From contig JALHJD010000093.1 of the NCBI GenBank assembly GCA_022837185.1, forward strand, positions 1-9,894: a DNA stretch of 9,894 nt, given 5' to 3'. Origin of the DNA: Desulfobacteraceae bacterium. Lineage in GTDB: Bacteria; Desulfobacterota; Desulfobulbia; Desulfobulbales; Desulfobulbaceae. Position 1 is the first letter of the stretch, and the number at the start of each line of letters is the position of its first letter. The notes under the pieces were generated by a model. The model was not told the DNA's origin, ran no database searches, and saw nothing but the letters and a program-made list of their open reading frames with translations. The position numbers and the translations under genes were made by a program. Shown one piece after another: positions 1 to 7,353 of this stretch.

Positions 1-646
1 GCAGATGACCGACCACCCCCAGATAGTTGGTCTGGGCATCGAGCAAATTGGTCTCGTTGACGATGAGGTTTGATTCGGCAAGAGCCAGTCTGCTCTCAAC
101 CTGGTTCATGTCCGCCCGCCGGTCAATCCCTGATTCGCTGCGCAAGCGGATCTGGTCGTAAATCCGCTGGTGCACCTGCAGGTTCTCTTTGGCAAGGCCG
201 ACAAAGGCCTGTTTGCGAAGCACTTCCAGATAAACCCTCGCGGTCTGAAGGGCCGTATTTTCTGAGGCGCTCCGAATGACATACGCCTGGGATCGGACCC
301 GCGCTTCCTGCCGCTGCACCTCGTTCATGTCCTGCCACCCGCGGAAAACGTTCTGCCGCAGGCTGAGGGCAAATTCCCATGGATCGAGCGACTGATCAAG
401 CGGCTTGTCGACTTCCTGGAAACCGGCGCCGCCCATCAATCCCAGTTCGGGAAAATAACCGGCCCTGGCCTGAGTCACCTGCTGGTCCCTGGCCAGGCGG
501 TTATACACCACCGTCCTGATTTCAGGATTCGTTTCAATCAGATACTGAACCGCTTCCTGCAGTGTTTCGGCCGGGGACGCCCCGGCACTGAAAAAGAAGA
601 AAAAAACCGTGCCTGCCAGACACAAAGACCATGCTCTTTTTGCCAT
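1..646 (-). CDS. TolC-family outer membrane efflux/secretion protein, N-terminal part (cut by left edge)
   Basis: The minus strand from 646 to the left edge is open for 215 codons without a stop, so the 3' end lies outside the window. The product starts MAKRAWSLCLAG and has a signal peptide with a run of five Phe, probably cleaved after SAGASPA (about residue 26). The mature part begins ETLQEAVQYLIETNPEI, the usual start of an outer membrane efflux protein (OEP) repeat. DPWEFALSLRQNVFRGW follows, then a long helical stretch rich in Gln, Glu and Arg (VEVLRKQ-like and NQVESRLALAE segments), as in the coiled-coil tunnel of TolC. The start at 646 is backed by AAGGGGTG at 659-652. Family members form trimeric outer-membrane exit ducts for type I secretion or RND efflux. 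The sequence resembles the type I secretion subgroup, but no ABC transporter or adaptor gene is visible to confirm a substrate. A promoter lies just upstream on the same strand. Confidence 0.9.
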   Translation of the reverse strand, partial: MAKRAWSLCLAGTVFFFFFSAGASPAETLQEAVQYLIETNPEIRTVVYNRLARDQQVTQARAGYFPELGLMGGAGFQEVDKPLDQSLDPWEFALSLRQNVFRGWQDMNEVQRQEARVRSQAYVIRSASENTALQTARVYLEVLRKQAFVGLAKENLQVHQRIYDQIRLRSESGIDRRADMNQVESRLALAESNLIVNETNLLDAQTNYLGVVGHL

Positions 647-672
647 TGAATCACCCCTTCTTCTCCTCGGAC

Positions 673-710
673 AAACAATAAAAAGGCCGCCCATTTCGCG
701 ATTATTGTTT
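673..710. repeat. 9-bp inverted repeat at the start of the tolC-like leader
   Basis: AAACAATAA at 673-681 is mirrored by TTATTGTTT at 702-710, with a 20-nt spacer. The right arm lies at the predicted transcription start and the left arm lies in the leader. It could be an operator for a dimeric regulator or a leader hairpin. Because the arms are AT-rich, chance occurrence is possible. Confidence 0.35.
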
Positions 711-714
711 TTTT

Positions 715-742
715 ATTATCGCATATCATGCCATTTAGTCAA
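715..742 (-). promoter_or_regulatory. Sigma70-type promoter for the tolC-like gene
   Basis: Read on the minus strand, TTGACT (742-737) is followed by a 16-bp spacer and GATAAT (720-715), close to the -35 and -10 consensus. Transcription would start near 708 and give a leader of about 60 nt before the ATG at 646. The surrounding DNA (about 700-780) is much more AT-rich than the genes, as expected for a promoter region. This is a motif match by eye, not a mapped start. Confidence 0.6.
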
Positions 743-856
743 ACTTTTTTATATAGTTTTACATAGTTAAGTCTATTCTGCACAGCAACCGGTTCAACCG
801 CCTCGGGCAGATATTACCTCGTAGCACAATTCATGCCCCTGGAGTATAGTATCATT

Positions 857-1318
857 ATGAACAACAAAGCGGTCCTGCCGGATCTGGCTTCCCAGCTGGA
901 AGGCCTGTACGGACGGAAAAACTGGCGCACCCTCTGGCAGATCTACACCATCGACAGGAACTGGGACAAAATCGCCGGCGGCGAAATTGCCAGACAGAGC
1001 CGGCCGGCATACATCCAAAACAATATTCTCTGGATATTTGTTTCCAGTTCCGTCTGGATGCACCACCTGCAGAGCACCAAGCCCCGATTGCTGGCCGGAG
1101 TGCGCAATGCTCTGCCGGAACTGGCCGTTGATGATATCCGCTGGATTCTGCAGCCCCTTGAACCGCTGAAGCCCGACACCCCATCCTGCCCACCGCCGGA
1201 ACGCACCCAGGATCCGGAAAAAATTCGGAATTTCGAGCAAATGGCTTCGACTGTCGAAAACAGCGAATGCCGGGCCGCGCTCTGCAGACTGTGGCGTGCA
1301 TTTCAGAAATTTCGATAA
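857..1318 (+). CDS. DUF721 / DciA-like protein
   Basis: The product is about 153 aa from the ATG at 857. Its N-terminal 100 residues match the DUF721 (DciA) pattern: a short helical start, then LWQIYTIDRNWDKIAGGEIARQ, then SRPAYIQNNILWIFVSSSVWMHHLQ, where a basic helix is followed by paired strands with conserved Trp, then LKP-like KPRLL. A Pro-rich linker (about residues 101-118) leads to a helical tail ending LCRLWRAFQKF. In bacteria that lack DnaC, DciA proteins are linked to loading of the DnaB replicative helicase at DnaA-marked origins. That role is family knowledge and was not tested here. An in-frame ATG at 833 would add eight residues but has no ribosome binding site. GGAG at 841-844 favours 857, although its 12-nt spacing is long. 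The gene diverges from the tolC-like gene and runs in the same direction as the cysteine synthase fusion 124 nt downstream. Confidence 0.8.
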   Translation: MNNKAVLPDLASQLEGLYGRKNWRTLWQIYTIDRNWDKIAGGEIARQSRPAYIQNNILWIFVSSSVWMHHLQSTKPRLLAGVRNALPELAVDDIRWILQPLEPLKPDTPSCPPPERTQDPEKIRNFEQMASTVENSECRAALCRLWRAFQKFR

Positions 1319-1442
1319 GTTATCCATATTCCATTTTCATTCATGCCATATCGTAGTACATTTACCGCAATTCCAACCGTACCGGTTTTACTTGTAACAG
1401 GTATTTCTCCTACTTTACCGCAGAAATGCGACCATACAGCCG

Positions 1443-3761
1443 ATGATCAATTCAATTCTTGACCTGATAGGCAACACACCCCTTGTCCCCATCGTGAGAT
1501 TAAACCAGCAGCCAGGCATGATGGTCCTCGCCAAGCTGGAATCCTATAACCCGGGCGGCTCCGTCAAGGACCGGGTCGCCCTGTCCATGATCGAAGCCGG
1601 GGAGCGGAGCGGTGAACTGACCAAGGATAAAATCGTCCTGGAAGCGACCAGCGGCAATACGGGCATCGGCCTGGCGATGGTCTGCGCGGCCAAGGGATAC
1701 CGTTGTAAACTGGTCATGCCGGAATCGGCCAGTGTCGAACGCCGTCTGATCATGCAGGCCTACGGCGCGGAAATCATCCTGACCCCCGCCAAGCGCAGCA
1801 CCGACGGCGCAATCGAAAGGGCGTACGCCATGGGGCGCGAGCACCCCGAACGCTACTTTCTGACCGACCAGTTCAACAGCGAGGCCAACTGGCAGGCCCA
1901 TTACCGCAGAACCGCCCCGGAAATCTGGAGCCAGACCGACGGCCGGGTGACCGATATTATTACCACCCTCGGCACGTCCGGCACGGCCATGGGATTGTGC
2001 AGGTGGTTCCGGGAAAACCATCCCGAAGTCCGGATCACTGCCGTCGAGCCCTACTCCGACCATAAAATCCAGGGCCTCAAGAATATGAAGGAATCCTATC
2101 GCCCCGGCATCTTCGACAAAAGCCTGCCGCACCGGATAATCAACGTTGCCGACGGCGATGCGTACGAGACCGCCAGGATGCTTGCCCGTGATGAAGGAAT
2201 TTTTGTCGGCATGAGCTCGGGGGCCTCCATGTTTGCCGCCCTCCAACTGGCACGCGAAATGACCGGGGGACTGATCGTCGCTATCCTGCCCGACGGCGGC
2301 GAGCGCTACCTGAGCACGCCCCTCTTCGTGCCGAAAGTCAAGCAGGAATCGGCGGGCGGCGGACTCCGCCTCTACAATACCATGACCCGGAAAAAGGAGG
2401 AGTTTCAGCCCATCAGCAAGAAACGCGTCACCTGTTACGCCTGCGGCCCCACGGCCTACCAGTCGCCCAACATGGGGCACTGCCGCCGGCTGGTTGTCGC
2501 CGACCTCCTTGTCCGCTGCCTTGAGTTAAAAAAATTCGAGGTCCATTCCTTCATGAACTTTACCGATATCGACGACAACACCATCGCCGGTTCGGCCAGG
2601 GCCGGGCTCCCCCTGAAGGAGTTTACCGGGCGCTATATCGATGAATTCATGCGGGCCATCGAGGCCCTGGGCATCAAAAAGGCGTCCGGCTACCCCAAGG
2701 CCTCCGAACATGTCCACGACATGATCGAAATCGCCCATGACCTCATCCACAAGGGGTATGCCTACGAAAAGCACGGATCCATCTACTTCGACATCTCCAA
2801 ATTCAAACCGTACGGGCGCCTGTCGGGCATCGATCTTGGCAAGATAAAAACGGGAAAAACCGTTGACCTTGACAACTACGAAAAAGACAACCCGCGGGAC
2901 TTCACCCTGCTGAAGCGCTCCACCCTGGACGAACTGAAAAGGGGTATTTTTTATGAAACCGACTGGGGCAACGTGCGCCCCGGCTGGCACATCGAGTGTT
3001 CCGCCATGTCGACCAGGTACCTGGGGGAAACCATTGACATCCATACCGCCAGTCAGGACCTGATGTTTCCCCACCATGAAAATGAAATCGCCATCGCCGA
3101 GGCCCTGACCGGCAAGCCGCTGGCCAATTTCTGGCTGCATTCGGGCATCCTGCTCAAGGACGGAAAGAAAATGGCCGAAGAACACGGCAACGTGGTGACC
3201 CTCCAGGATGTGCTGGGCAAGGGGTATTCCGGCAGGGAGCTGCGCTTCATGCTGCTGGCGGTCCATTATCGCAAACCCCTGCACTTTTCCTTCCGGCGGC
3301 TTGATTCCATGTGCAAGGCCCTGGCCCGCCTGGACGAATTCACCCGCAAACTGCTCTGCCTGCCTCCGGACCTGCCCCACCCGGACGTGGCCATCTTTGT
3401 CGCCGACCTGGAAAACAATTTTTATGACGCCATGGACGACGACCTGAATATATCGCGGGCGGTGGGCGCACTGTTCGATTTCATCAAAAAACTGAATCCG
3501 GTCCTGCAGACGGGCAGCCTGGAACGCGAGCAGAAAAACAAGATCCTGGACACGTTGCGTAAAATCAACAGTGTTCTCGGCATATTACGCCTGGAGCAAT
3601 GCCCCCTGGCCCCGGAAATCACCCAACTGATCAGGGAAAGGGAACGGGCCCGGCAGGTCAAGGACTGGCTGGCTGCCGATATAGTGCGCGACGAGCTGCT
3701 CAAAAAAGGCATTTCCGTGCTGGATACGGCCTCGGGACCGGTGTGGGAAAAAATTAAATAA
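1443..3761 (+). CDS. cysK/cysS: Cysteine synthase fused to a cysteinyl-tRNA synthetase-like protein
   Basis: One 772-residue frame joins two full-length enzymes. Residues 1-300 are a fold-type II PLP cysteine synthase, which makes cysteine from an activated serine and sulfide: IGNTPL at 9-14, PLP lysine K42 in NPGGSVKDR, TSGNTG at 69-74, a GTSGT phosphate loop, and C-terminal PDGGERYLSTPLF. The short region after the phosphate loop and the PGIF...GIFVGMSSG segment look more CysM-like than classical CysK. Residues about 310-772 match class I CysRS end to end. The four zinc ligands are present (C334 in CGPT, C519 in GWHIECS, H544 and E548 in HHENE), as is FTDIDD. However, HIGH reads NMGH (343-346), KMSKS reads KMAEE (576-580), and the usual DIHGGG is DIHTAS. 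The start fits the family N-terminus although no clear Shine-Dalgarno precedes it. The CysRS half may charge tRNA-Cys poorly or do something else. Confidence 0.93.
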   Translation: MINSILDLIGNTPLVPIVRLNQQPGMMVLAKLESYNPGGSVKDRVALSMIEAGERSGELTKDKIVLEATSGNTGIGLAMVCAAKGYRCKLVMPESASVERRLIMQAYGAEIILTPAKRSTDGAIERAYAMGREHPERYFLTDQFNSEANWQAHYRRTAPEIWSQTDGRVTDIITTLGTSGTAMGLCRWFRENHPEVRITAVEPYSDHKIQGLKNMKESYRPGIFDKSLPHRIINVADGDAYETARMLARDEGIFVGMSSGASMFAALQLAREMTGGLIVAILPDGGERYLSTPLFVPKVKQESAGGGLRLYNTMTRKKEEFQPISKKRVTCYACGPTAYQSPNMGHCRRLVVADLLVRCLELKKFEVHSFMNFTDIDDNTIAGSARAGLPLKEFTGRYIDEFMRAIEALGIKKASGYPKASEHVHDMIEIAHDLIHKGYAYEKHGSIYFDISKFKPYGRLSGIDLGKIKTGKTVDLDNYEKDNPRDFTLLKRSTLDELKRGIFYETDWGNVRPGWHIECSAMSTRYLGETIDIHTASQDLMFPHHENEIAIAEALTGKPLANFWLHSGILLKDGKKMAEEHGNVVTLQDVLGKGYSGRELRFMLLAVHYRKPLHFSFRRLDSMCKALARLDEFTRKLLCLPPDLPHPDVAIFVADLENNFYDAMDDDLNISRAVGALFDFIKKLNPVLQTGSLEREQKNKILDTLRKINSVLGILRLEQCPLAPEITQLIRERERARQVKDWLAADIVRDELLKKGISVLDTASGPVWEKIK

Positions 3762-3800
3762 TATACCTCTCCCTTCCCCAGTCCCTGCGGGGCAAGAGAG

Positions 3801-3829
3801 TTGATTTCTCCCGCCGGACCCGGTACATT
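3801..3829 (+). promoter_or_regulatory. Promoter for the tRNA-Arg gene
   Basis: TTGATT (3801-3806) and TACATT (3824-3829) are separated by exactly 17 bp. The predicted start near 3836 is about 15 nt before the mature tRNA 5' end at 3851. The placement is convincing, and no convincing terminator separates this region from the gene upstream, so some read-through is also possible. Confidence 0.55.
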
Positions 3830-3850
3830 GTTGCTCCGAATTGCACGCAC

Positions 3851-3927
3851 GCGCCAGTAGCTCAGCAGGACAGAGCAGGAGCCTTCTAAGCTCAAGGCCG
3901 GGGGTTCGAGTCCCTCCTGGCGCGCCA
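3851..3927 (+). tRNA. tRNA-Arg (anticodon UCU), CCA encoded
   Basis: The 77-nt sequence folds as a standard cloverleaf. The acceptor stem is GCGCCAG (3851-3857) with CTGGCGC (3917-3923), followed by G and an encoded CCA (3925-3927). The D stem is GCTC/GAGC (3860-3863/3873-3876). The anticodon loop CTTCTAA (3883-3889) has TCT at 3885-3887, reading AGA and AGG. The variable loop has 5 nt. The T arm is GGGGG/CCCTC with loop TTCGAGT. One oddity is that the outermost anticodon-stem pair (3878 with 3894) would be G-A, leaving four good pairs. No integrase or direct repeat of the 3' end is visible nearby, so there is no sign of an integrated element. Confidence 0.96.
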
Positions 3928-3934
3928 TGTTTCA

Positions 3935-3964
3935 GGGGGCGGACAGCGAGCCGCCCCCTTTTCT
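3935..3964 (+). terminator. Rho-independent terminator after tRNA-Arg
   Basis: GGGGGCGG (3935-3942) pairs perfectly with CCGCCCCC (3951-3958) around an 8-nt loop and is followed by TTTTCTTCT. It lies 8 nt past the tRNA CCA end, so it should end the tRNA transcript and separate it from the AsmA-like gene. Confidence 0.85.
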
Positions 3965-3982
3965 TCTCTCCCTTTTCCGCGC

Positions 3983-3997
3983 AACGGATCGTCCGTT
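3983..3997. repeat. Short inverted repeat upstream of the AsmA-like gene
   Basis: AACGGA and TCCGTT form a perfect 6-bp inverted repeat around TCG. It lies 52 nt before the start codon at 4050 and could be an operator half-site pair or a small leader hairpin. Nothing else supports a function. Confidence 0.25.
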
Positions 3998-4049
3998 CCG
4001 CCAGGTTTGCCCTGATGCAGCATCCCCGATTCGTCTCCTCTGATAATTC

Positions 4050-6650
4050 ATGAAGCCTTTCCTGTACCGCCAGGTGGTCCGACTCCTTGTCAGCCTCTTC
4101 GTTCTCTGCTGTATTCTTGCCCTGGCCGGTGGTTTTGCCTGGTGGTCGCTCAAAGAGGGAGTGGCCTTCCGGCAGCTGTCTATTTCCTCGGCGGATATCA
4201 GAAACCTTTCCGTCCGTCTGGATGGGGGATTGATCATCCGTGCCGAACAGGTGGGCATCCTCGACAGCACGGCGGAGCCCGACCTGGAGGGGTATGTTGC
4301 CGCCGTCAAGAAATGGGGGCACCTGATCCGGGAACTGGACGTCAAACAGCTCAATTACCGGAACCACTCCATGACCATGATGTACCGGAACGGCCACTTC
4401 GTGCTGGAAAATGACCAATTTGCCCTTGAAGCCTCGGTGGCCCACGATGCCGACGTGTATCACCTCGCCCTTACCGGCCTGCAGATCAAACCCCGCAACC
4501 TCACCCTGGGCGGCACGGGCACCTATTCCCGGGCAACGGAACGCTTTCTCTTTACCGGTTTTTTCAGGAGCCCGTGGGTCAACGGCTCCCTCGGCATCAC
4601 GGAATACCGGGGGCAGGTGAATATGGTTGTCGGCACCGAAACCTTTACCAGCCTCGCCCCTGTTCTGGACCAGCTCCCCATCGACCGGGAAGTCGTCGCC
4701 TGGGTGGCGGGCAACATTACCGCCGGACAGTACCGGATCAATCAGCTCCGGCTGCGTTTTCTCCTGGAAAAATGGGAGGAGATCGGACCCGGCGATATCA
4801 GCGGCACGGCGTTGGCCGAATCCGTTGCCGTCAAATTCCATCCCCGGCTGGATCCGGTCATCAGTGAGCGGGTTGAGGTGTCCCTGGACAACGACCGTCT
4901 TGCCTTTGCCCTGACCGCACCCCGGTACAGGGACAGGACCCTTTCCGGCAGCAGCGTCCATATCGATAATCTCATCGGGGCGGAAACCCGCCTGGTCATC
5001 AATATCCGGACGGAAACCCGCGGAGATGAAGATATTCACGAAATCCTGGCCAGGTACGACATCCGGCTGCCGCTCCTGCAGGTATCCGGCGAGACCAGGG
5101 CGGAGCTGCAGCTCACCCTGGATCTCCCGGAATTCTCCCTCCATGCCCGCGGAGCTTTCCATGCCGGGCAGGGAGAATGGGCCTGGAACGGCATGCCTGT
5201 CCGGGCCGAGGCTGTCGATGTCGCGCTCGCCGACCGGACCATAACCATCCGCCGGGCCGATATTTCCTATAAGGACATCATCCGCACCGGGCTGGCGGGG
5301 GTCGTGGATGTCCGGGCCAGACAGGCGGACCTGGTCTGCACCGTCGACCATCTGGACTTCCGCGTTGACGGGATGCAGGTACTCCGGGCATCCCGGGTGC
5401 GGATGCCGGTTGCGGTGGATTTCAGCACCGATCCCGTTGCCCTCCGTCTCCCGGAGTGGGAAACCGTTATCCGGCTCCACCGGGATGAGACAGGCATAAG
5501 CATCGGCAGCCTCCGGACCGTTGCCCCTGCCGTTCCCCTGCTTGACGGGTTGCCGTTCAACGAAGGATATCTCCATCTTGCGGTGCGGGACCCGCTTGCC
5601 GTGCGCTTCGACGGCGAAGTCGAGGTGTCCGGGAGCCCGCTTGTCCTGGACGGTCAGCCCGTCACCTCCTTCCGTTTCCAGGGCGCCGGGACTTTGGACA
5701 GCATCGAGGCCTCGGCTAATGACGAGCGAATCACCATTGCCATGACCGACCGGCTGACCATCCGGCTGCGCGATTATTTCGTCGTCCTTGACCGGAACAG
5801 TTTTGCCGCTGATGGCGACGGCCGCCCCTTTCCGCTCCCCGTGACCGTCACCGGCCCGAAAGCCCTGCTCAACCATAAAGAGACGCTGATCGCCACCGGC
5901 CCTTTCGAATACACCATTGATGGACCGGACCGGACATTCGGCGCCGAGCTTGGCGAGGGACGGTTTCTCTACGAAGCAAGCGGCAAGGCGTTCACCTTTA
6001 CCGGCAGCAAGCTGAACGCCGAAATAGCGCGGGATTTCATAACATTCGCCGACCTGAGCAACGGCCTGCTCGATGTCACCTTGAGCGGAACGCCCGGCAA
6101 CTATAACGGCTATATCGAATTCACCGAGGTGCTGATCAGGGAATACCTGGTCATGAACAACCTCATTGCCTTCCTGAATACCATACCGGCGCTGGCCACT
6201 CTGTCTTCACCGGGATTCGACCAGGACGGCTACAGGGTGCAAAACGGCTTCGTCCATTTCGACGTCATGGACAAACTGCTGACCATTCGCCAGCTCCGGG
6301 CGGACGGCATAACGGTCAACAGTGAAACGACCGGCTGGGTCGACTTCAACGAGCGGACTCTCCATCTGTCCATGGAACTGTTCACGATGAAGGATTACAG
6401 CAAAATCATCGGACTTATCCCCCTGGCCGGTTACGCTCTGCTCGGCGAGGACGGCTCCCTCAGCACTTCCCTGGAAATAACCGGCAGTCTGGATGAACCG
6501 CTGATTCAGACCAACCTGGCCAGGGACATTCTGCTCAGTCCGCTCAATATCCTCAGGCGGACGGTGGAATGGCCCTTCAGGCAGCTGGAAAAACTGAACG
6601 GCCTGTCCTCCGGACCACCGGAGCCGGACACGTCCGACCCCGGTGATTGA
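4050..6650 (+). CDS. AsmA/YhdP-like inner-membrane-anchored envelope protein
   Basis: The 866-residue product has one N-terminal membrane anchor (about residues 10-32, RLLVSLFVLCCILALAGGF) and a long periplasmic part rich in short beta strands, with no catalytic motif. The C-terminal region (about 690-850) is the best-conserved AsmA-like part: LVMNNLIAFLNTIPAL, then SSPGFDQDGYRVQNGFVHFDV, later GYALLGEDGSLSTSLEITGSLDEP, then LLSPLNILRR. This resembles the C-terminal domain of YhdP and of similar long AsmA-like proteins. Characterised relatives span the periplasm as hydrophobic grooves and help move phospholipid from the inner to the outer membrane, so a lipid-bridge role is inferred. The ATG at 4050 is the first possible start, because an in-frame TAA lies at 4044-4046. 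No good Shine-Dalgarno is visible. The gene converges with the cytochrome c3 gene, with only 12 nt between the stops. The family is clear, but assignment to a named subfamily is less sure. Confidence 0.82.
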   Translation: MKPFLYRQVVRLLVSLFVLCCILALAGGFAWWSLKEGVAFRQLSISSADIRNLSVRLDGGLIIRAEQVGILDSTAEPDLEGYVAAVKKWGHLIRELDVKQLNYRNHSMTMMYRNGHFVLENDQFALEASVAHDADVYHLALTGLQIKPRNLTLGGTGTYSRATERFLFTGFFRSPWVNGSLGITEYRGQVNMVVGTETFTSLAPVLDQLPIDREVVAWVAGNITAGQYRINQLRLRFLLEKWEEIGPGDISGTALAESVAVKFHPRLDPVISERVEVSLDNDRLAFALTAPRYRDRTLSGSSVHIDNLIGAETRLVINIRTETRGDEDIHEILARYDIRLPLLQVSGETRAELQLTLDLPEFSLHARGAFHAGQGEWAWNGMPVRAEAVDVALADRTITIRRADISYKDIIRTGLAGVVDVRARQADLVCTVDHLDFRVDGMQVLRASRVRMPVAVDFSTDPVALRLPEWETVIRLHRDETGISIGSLRTVAPAVPLLDGLPFNEGYLHLAVRDPLAVRFDGEVEVSGSPLVLDGQPVTSFRFQGAGTLDSIEASANDERITIAMTDRLTIRLRDYFVVLDRNSFAADGDGRPFPLPVTVTGPKALLNHKETLIATGPFEYTIDGPDRTFGAELGEGRFLYEASGKAFTFTGSKLNAEIARDFITFADLSNGLLDVTLSGTPGNYNGYIEFTEVLIREYLVMNNLIAFLNTIPALATLSSPGFDQDGYRVQNGFVHFDVMDKLLTIRQLRADGITVNSETTGWVDFNERTLHLSMELFTMKDYSKIIGLIPLAGYALLGEDGSLSTSLEITGSLDEPLIQTNLARDILLSPLNILRRTVEWPFRQLEKLNGLSSGPPEPDTSDPGD

Positions 6651-6662
6651 CGGCATGGCGGC

Positions 6663-7094
6663 TCAGCACCCTTCCAGCGTTTTACTCTGCCTGATGTGGC
6701 AGTCGGTGCACTTGGTCGGTCCGGTTTTCCCCTGGTATCCTTCCTTGTGACAGGTCTGGCACCGGGCATGAAAGACATCCTTGGGCTTCTGCATCTCCGT
6801 GTTCGGATGCGCATCGTTATGACAGGATACGCATCTGAGTTCGGCCGGGTCCGCCAGGGCGGCGATGGACTCCGCGGCCAGCGGACTGTGTTCCCCGTCA
6901 TGATGACAGACCCCGCACTCCAGCCCCAATGCCGAATGGGTTGCATGATTGAAACGGGCCGGTTTTTTTCCCTCGATAATGATTTCATTTTCCGGCGCCC
7001 CGGCGGGAGGGCCGGCGAAAACCATGCCCATTCCCAGCCCGATCCCCAGAACTGCCGCCGCTGCGACTCCAAAAAACATTCGTCTTTTTTTCAT
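6663..7094 (-). CDS. Tetraheme cytochrome c3 (class III)
   Basis: The 143-residue precursor starts at 7094, backed by GGGAGG just upstream on the minus strand; a longer in-frame start at 7181 lacks this support. A signal peptide (MKKRRMFFGV..., probably cleaved after MVFA, residue 27) sends it to the periplasm. Four heme c sites are present: CGVCH 60-64, CVSCH 88-92, CQTCH 112-116 and CTDCH 129-133. The distal axial ligands fit the c3 pattern: H50 and H53 in FNHATH, H65 right after the first heme motif, and H109 in VFHA. Class III cytochromes carry electrons between periplasmic hydrogenases or formate dehydrogenases and membrane redox complexes in sulfate and sulfur reducers. All four sites here are CX2CH, whereas some c3 proteins use CX4CH at sites 2 and 4. 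A ninth cysteine ends the protein (C143). It is divergent from the membrane regulator gene. Confidence 0.95.
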   Translation of the reverse strand: MKKRRMFFGVAAAAVLGIGLGMGMVFAGPPAGAPENEIIIEGKKPARFNHATHSALGLECGVCHHDGEHSPLAAESIAALADPAELRCVSCHNDAHPNTEMQKPKDVFHARCQTCHKEGYQGKTGPTKCTDCHIRQSKTLEGC

Positions 7095-7140
7095 TTTTTC
7101 CTCCCTTACCTTGTATGGTATTGATGGAGCCTGCCGGGAA

Positions 7141-7155
7141 TATCCGACACGGATA
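7141..7155. promoter_or_regulatory. Inverted repeat upstream of cytochrome c3 (candidate operator)
   Basis: TATCCG, ACA, CGGATA form a perfect 6-3-6 inverted repeat, 47 bp before the cytochrome start codon. The size and spacing suit a dimeric helix-turn-helix protein, but no regulator is assigned. Confidence 0.3.
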
Positions 7156-7200
7156 CTCCCTTTGTCCATACGGTAAGGCAAAAAAGAGGACAGAAATAGG

Positions 7201-7227
7201 CGACATGACCCGATGTCGACCCGACAT
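7201..7227. promoter_or_regulatory. Three alternating CGACAT/ATGTCG hexamers (candidate operator cluster)
   Basis: CGACAT (7201-7206), ATGTCG (7213-7218) and CGACAT (7222-7227) alternate in orientation, giving two overlapping inverted repeats with 6- and 3-nt spacers. The cluster lies between the divergent cytochrome c3 and regulator genes, a usual place for binding by the local regulator. Binding by the XRE-type protein encoded next door is inference. Confidence 0.4.
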
Positions 7228-7251
7228 GCTGTAATATCAATAAGTTACAGC
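7228..7251. promoter_or_regulatory. GCTGTAA-N10-TTACAGC inverted repeat (candidate operator)
   Basis: GCTGTAA (7228-7234) and TTACAGC (7245-7251) are a perfect 7-bp inverted repeat around an AT-rich 10-nt centre, directly next to the hexamer cluster. The layout fits a dimeric transcription factor site. I do not recognise a specific regulon motif. Confidence 0.4.
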
Positions 7252-7324
7252 GGCGCCCCTTTTCCCGCGGCCCGAATCGTCCACCGGCCAGGCCAAAAAA
7301 ATATCGTTCCGGGTGTCTTTGACT

Positions 7325-7353
7325 TTGAATCAACGAGAGGGAATGGATACACT
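7325..7353 (+). promoter_or_regulatory. Possible promoter for the regulator operon
   Basis: TTGAAT (7325-7330) and TACACT (7348-7353) are separated by 17 bp, each with four of six consensus bases. Transcription would begin near 7360, about 57 nt before the chosen start codon. The match is moderate only. Confidence 0.3.

Noticed and set aside
1500..2480. Long open minus-strand frame (326 codons) across the cysteine synthase region
   Set aside because: It lies wholly opposite a gene with clear family motifs, and its product is low-complexity and resembles nothing known. High GC content makes such antisense frames common.
3767..3806. Possible terminator after the cysteine synthase fusion
   Set aside because: CCCC/GGGG with outer CTCT/AGAG can form only a bulged stem, and no proper T run follows, so I could not support it.
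3851..3927. tRNA-Arg as an attachment site of an integrated element
   Set aside because: No integrase gene and no second copy of the tRNA 3' end is present in the window, and the flanking genes look like core genes.
3585..5876. 763-codon minus-strand frame spanning the end of the cysS part, the tRNA and the AsmA-like gene
   Set aside because: It runs antisense through a tRNA, its terminator and a well-supported gene. The Gly/Asp/Pro-rich product looks like a codon-bias shadow.
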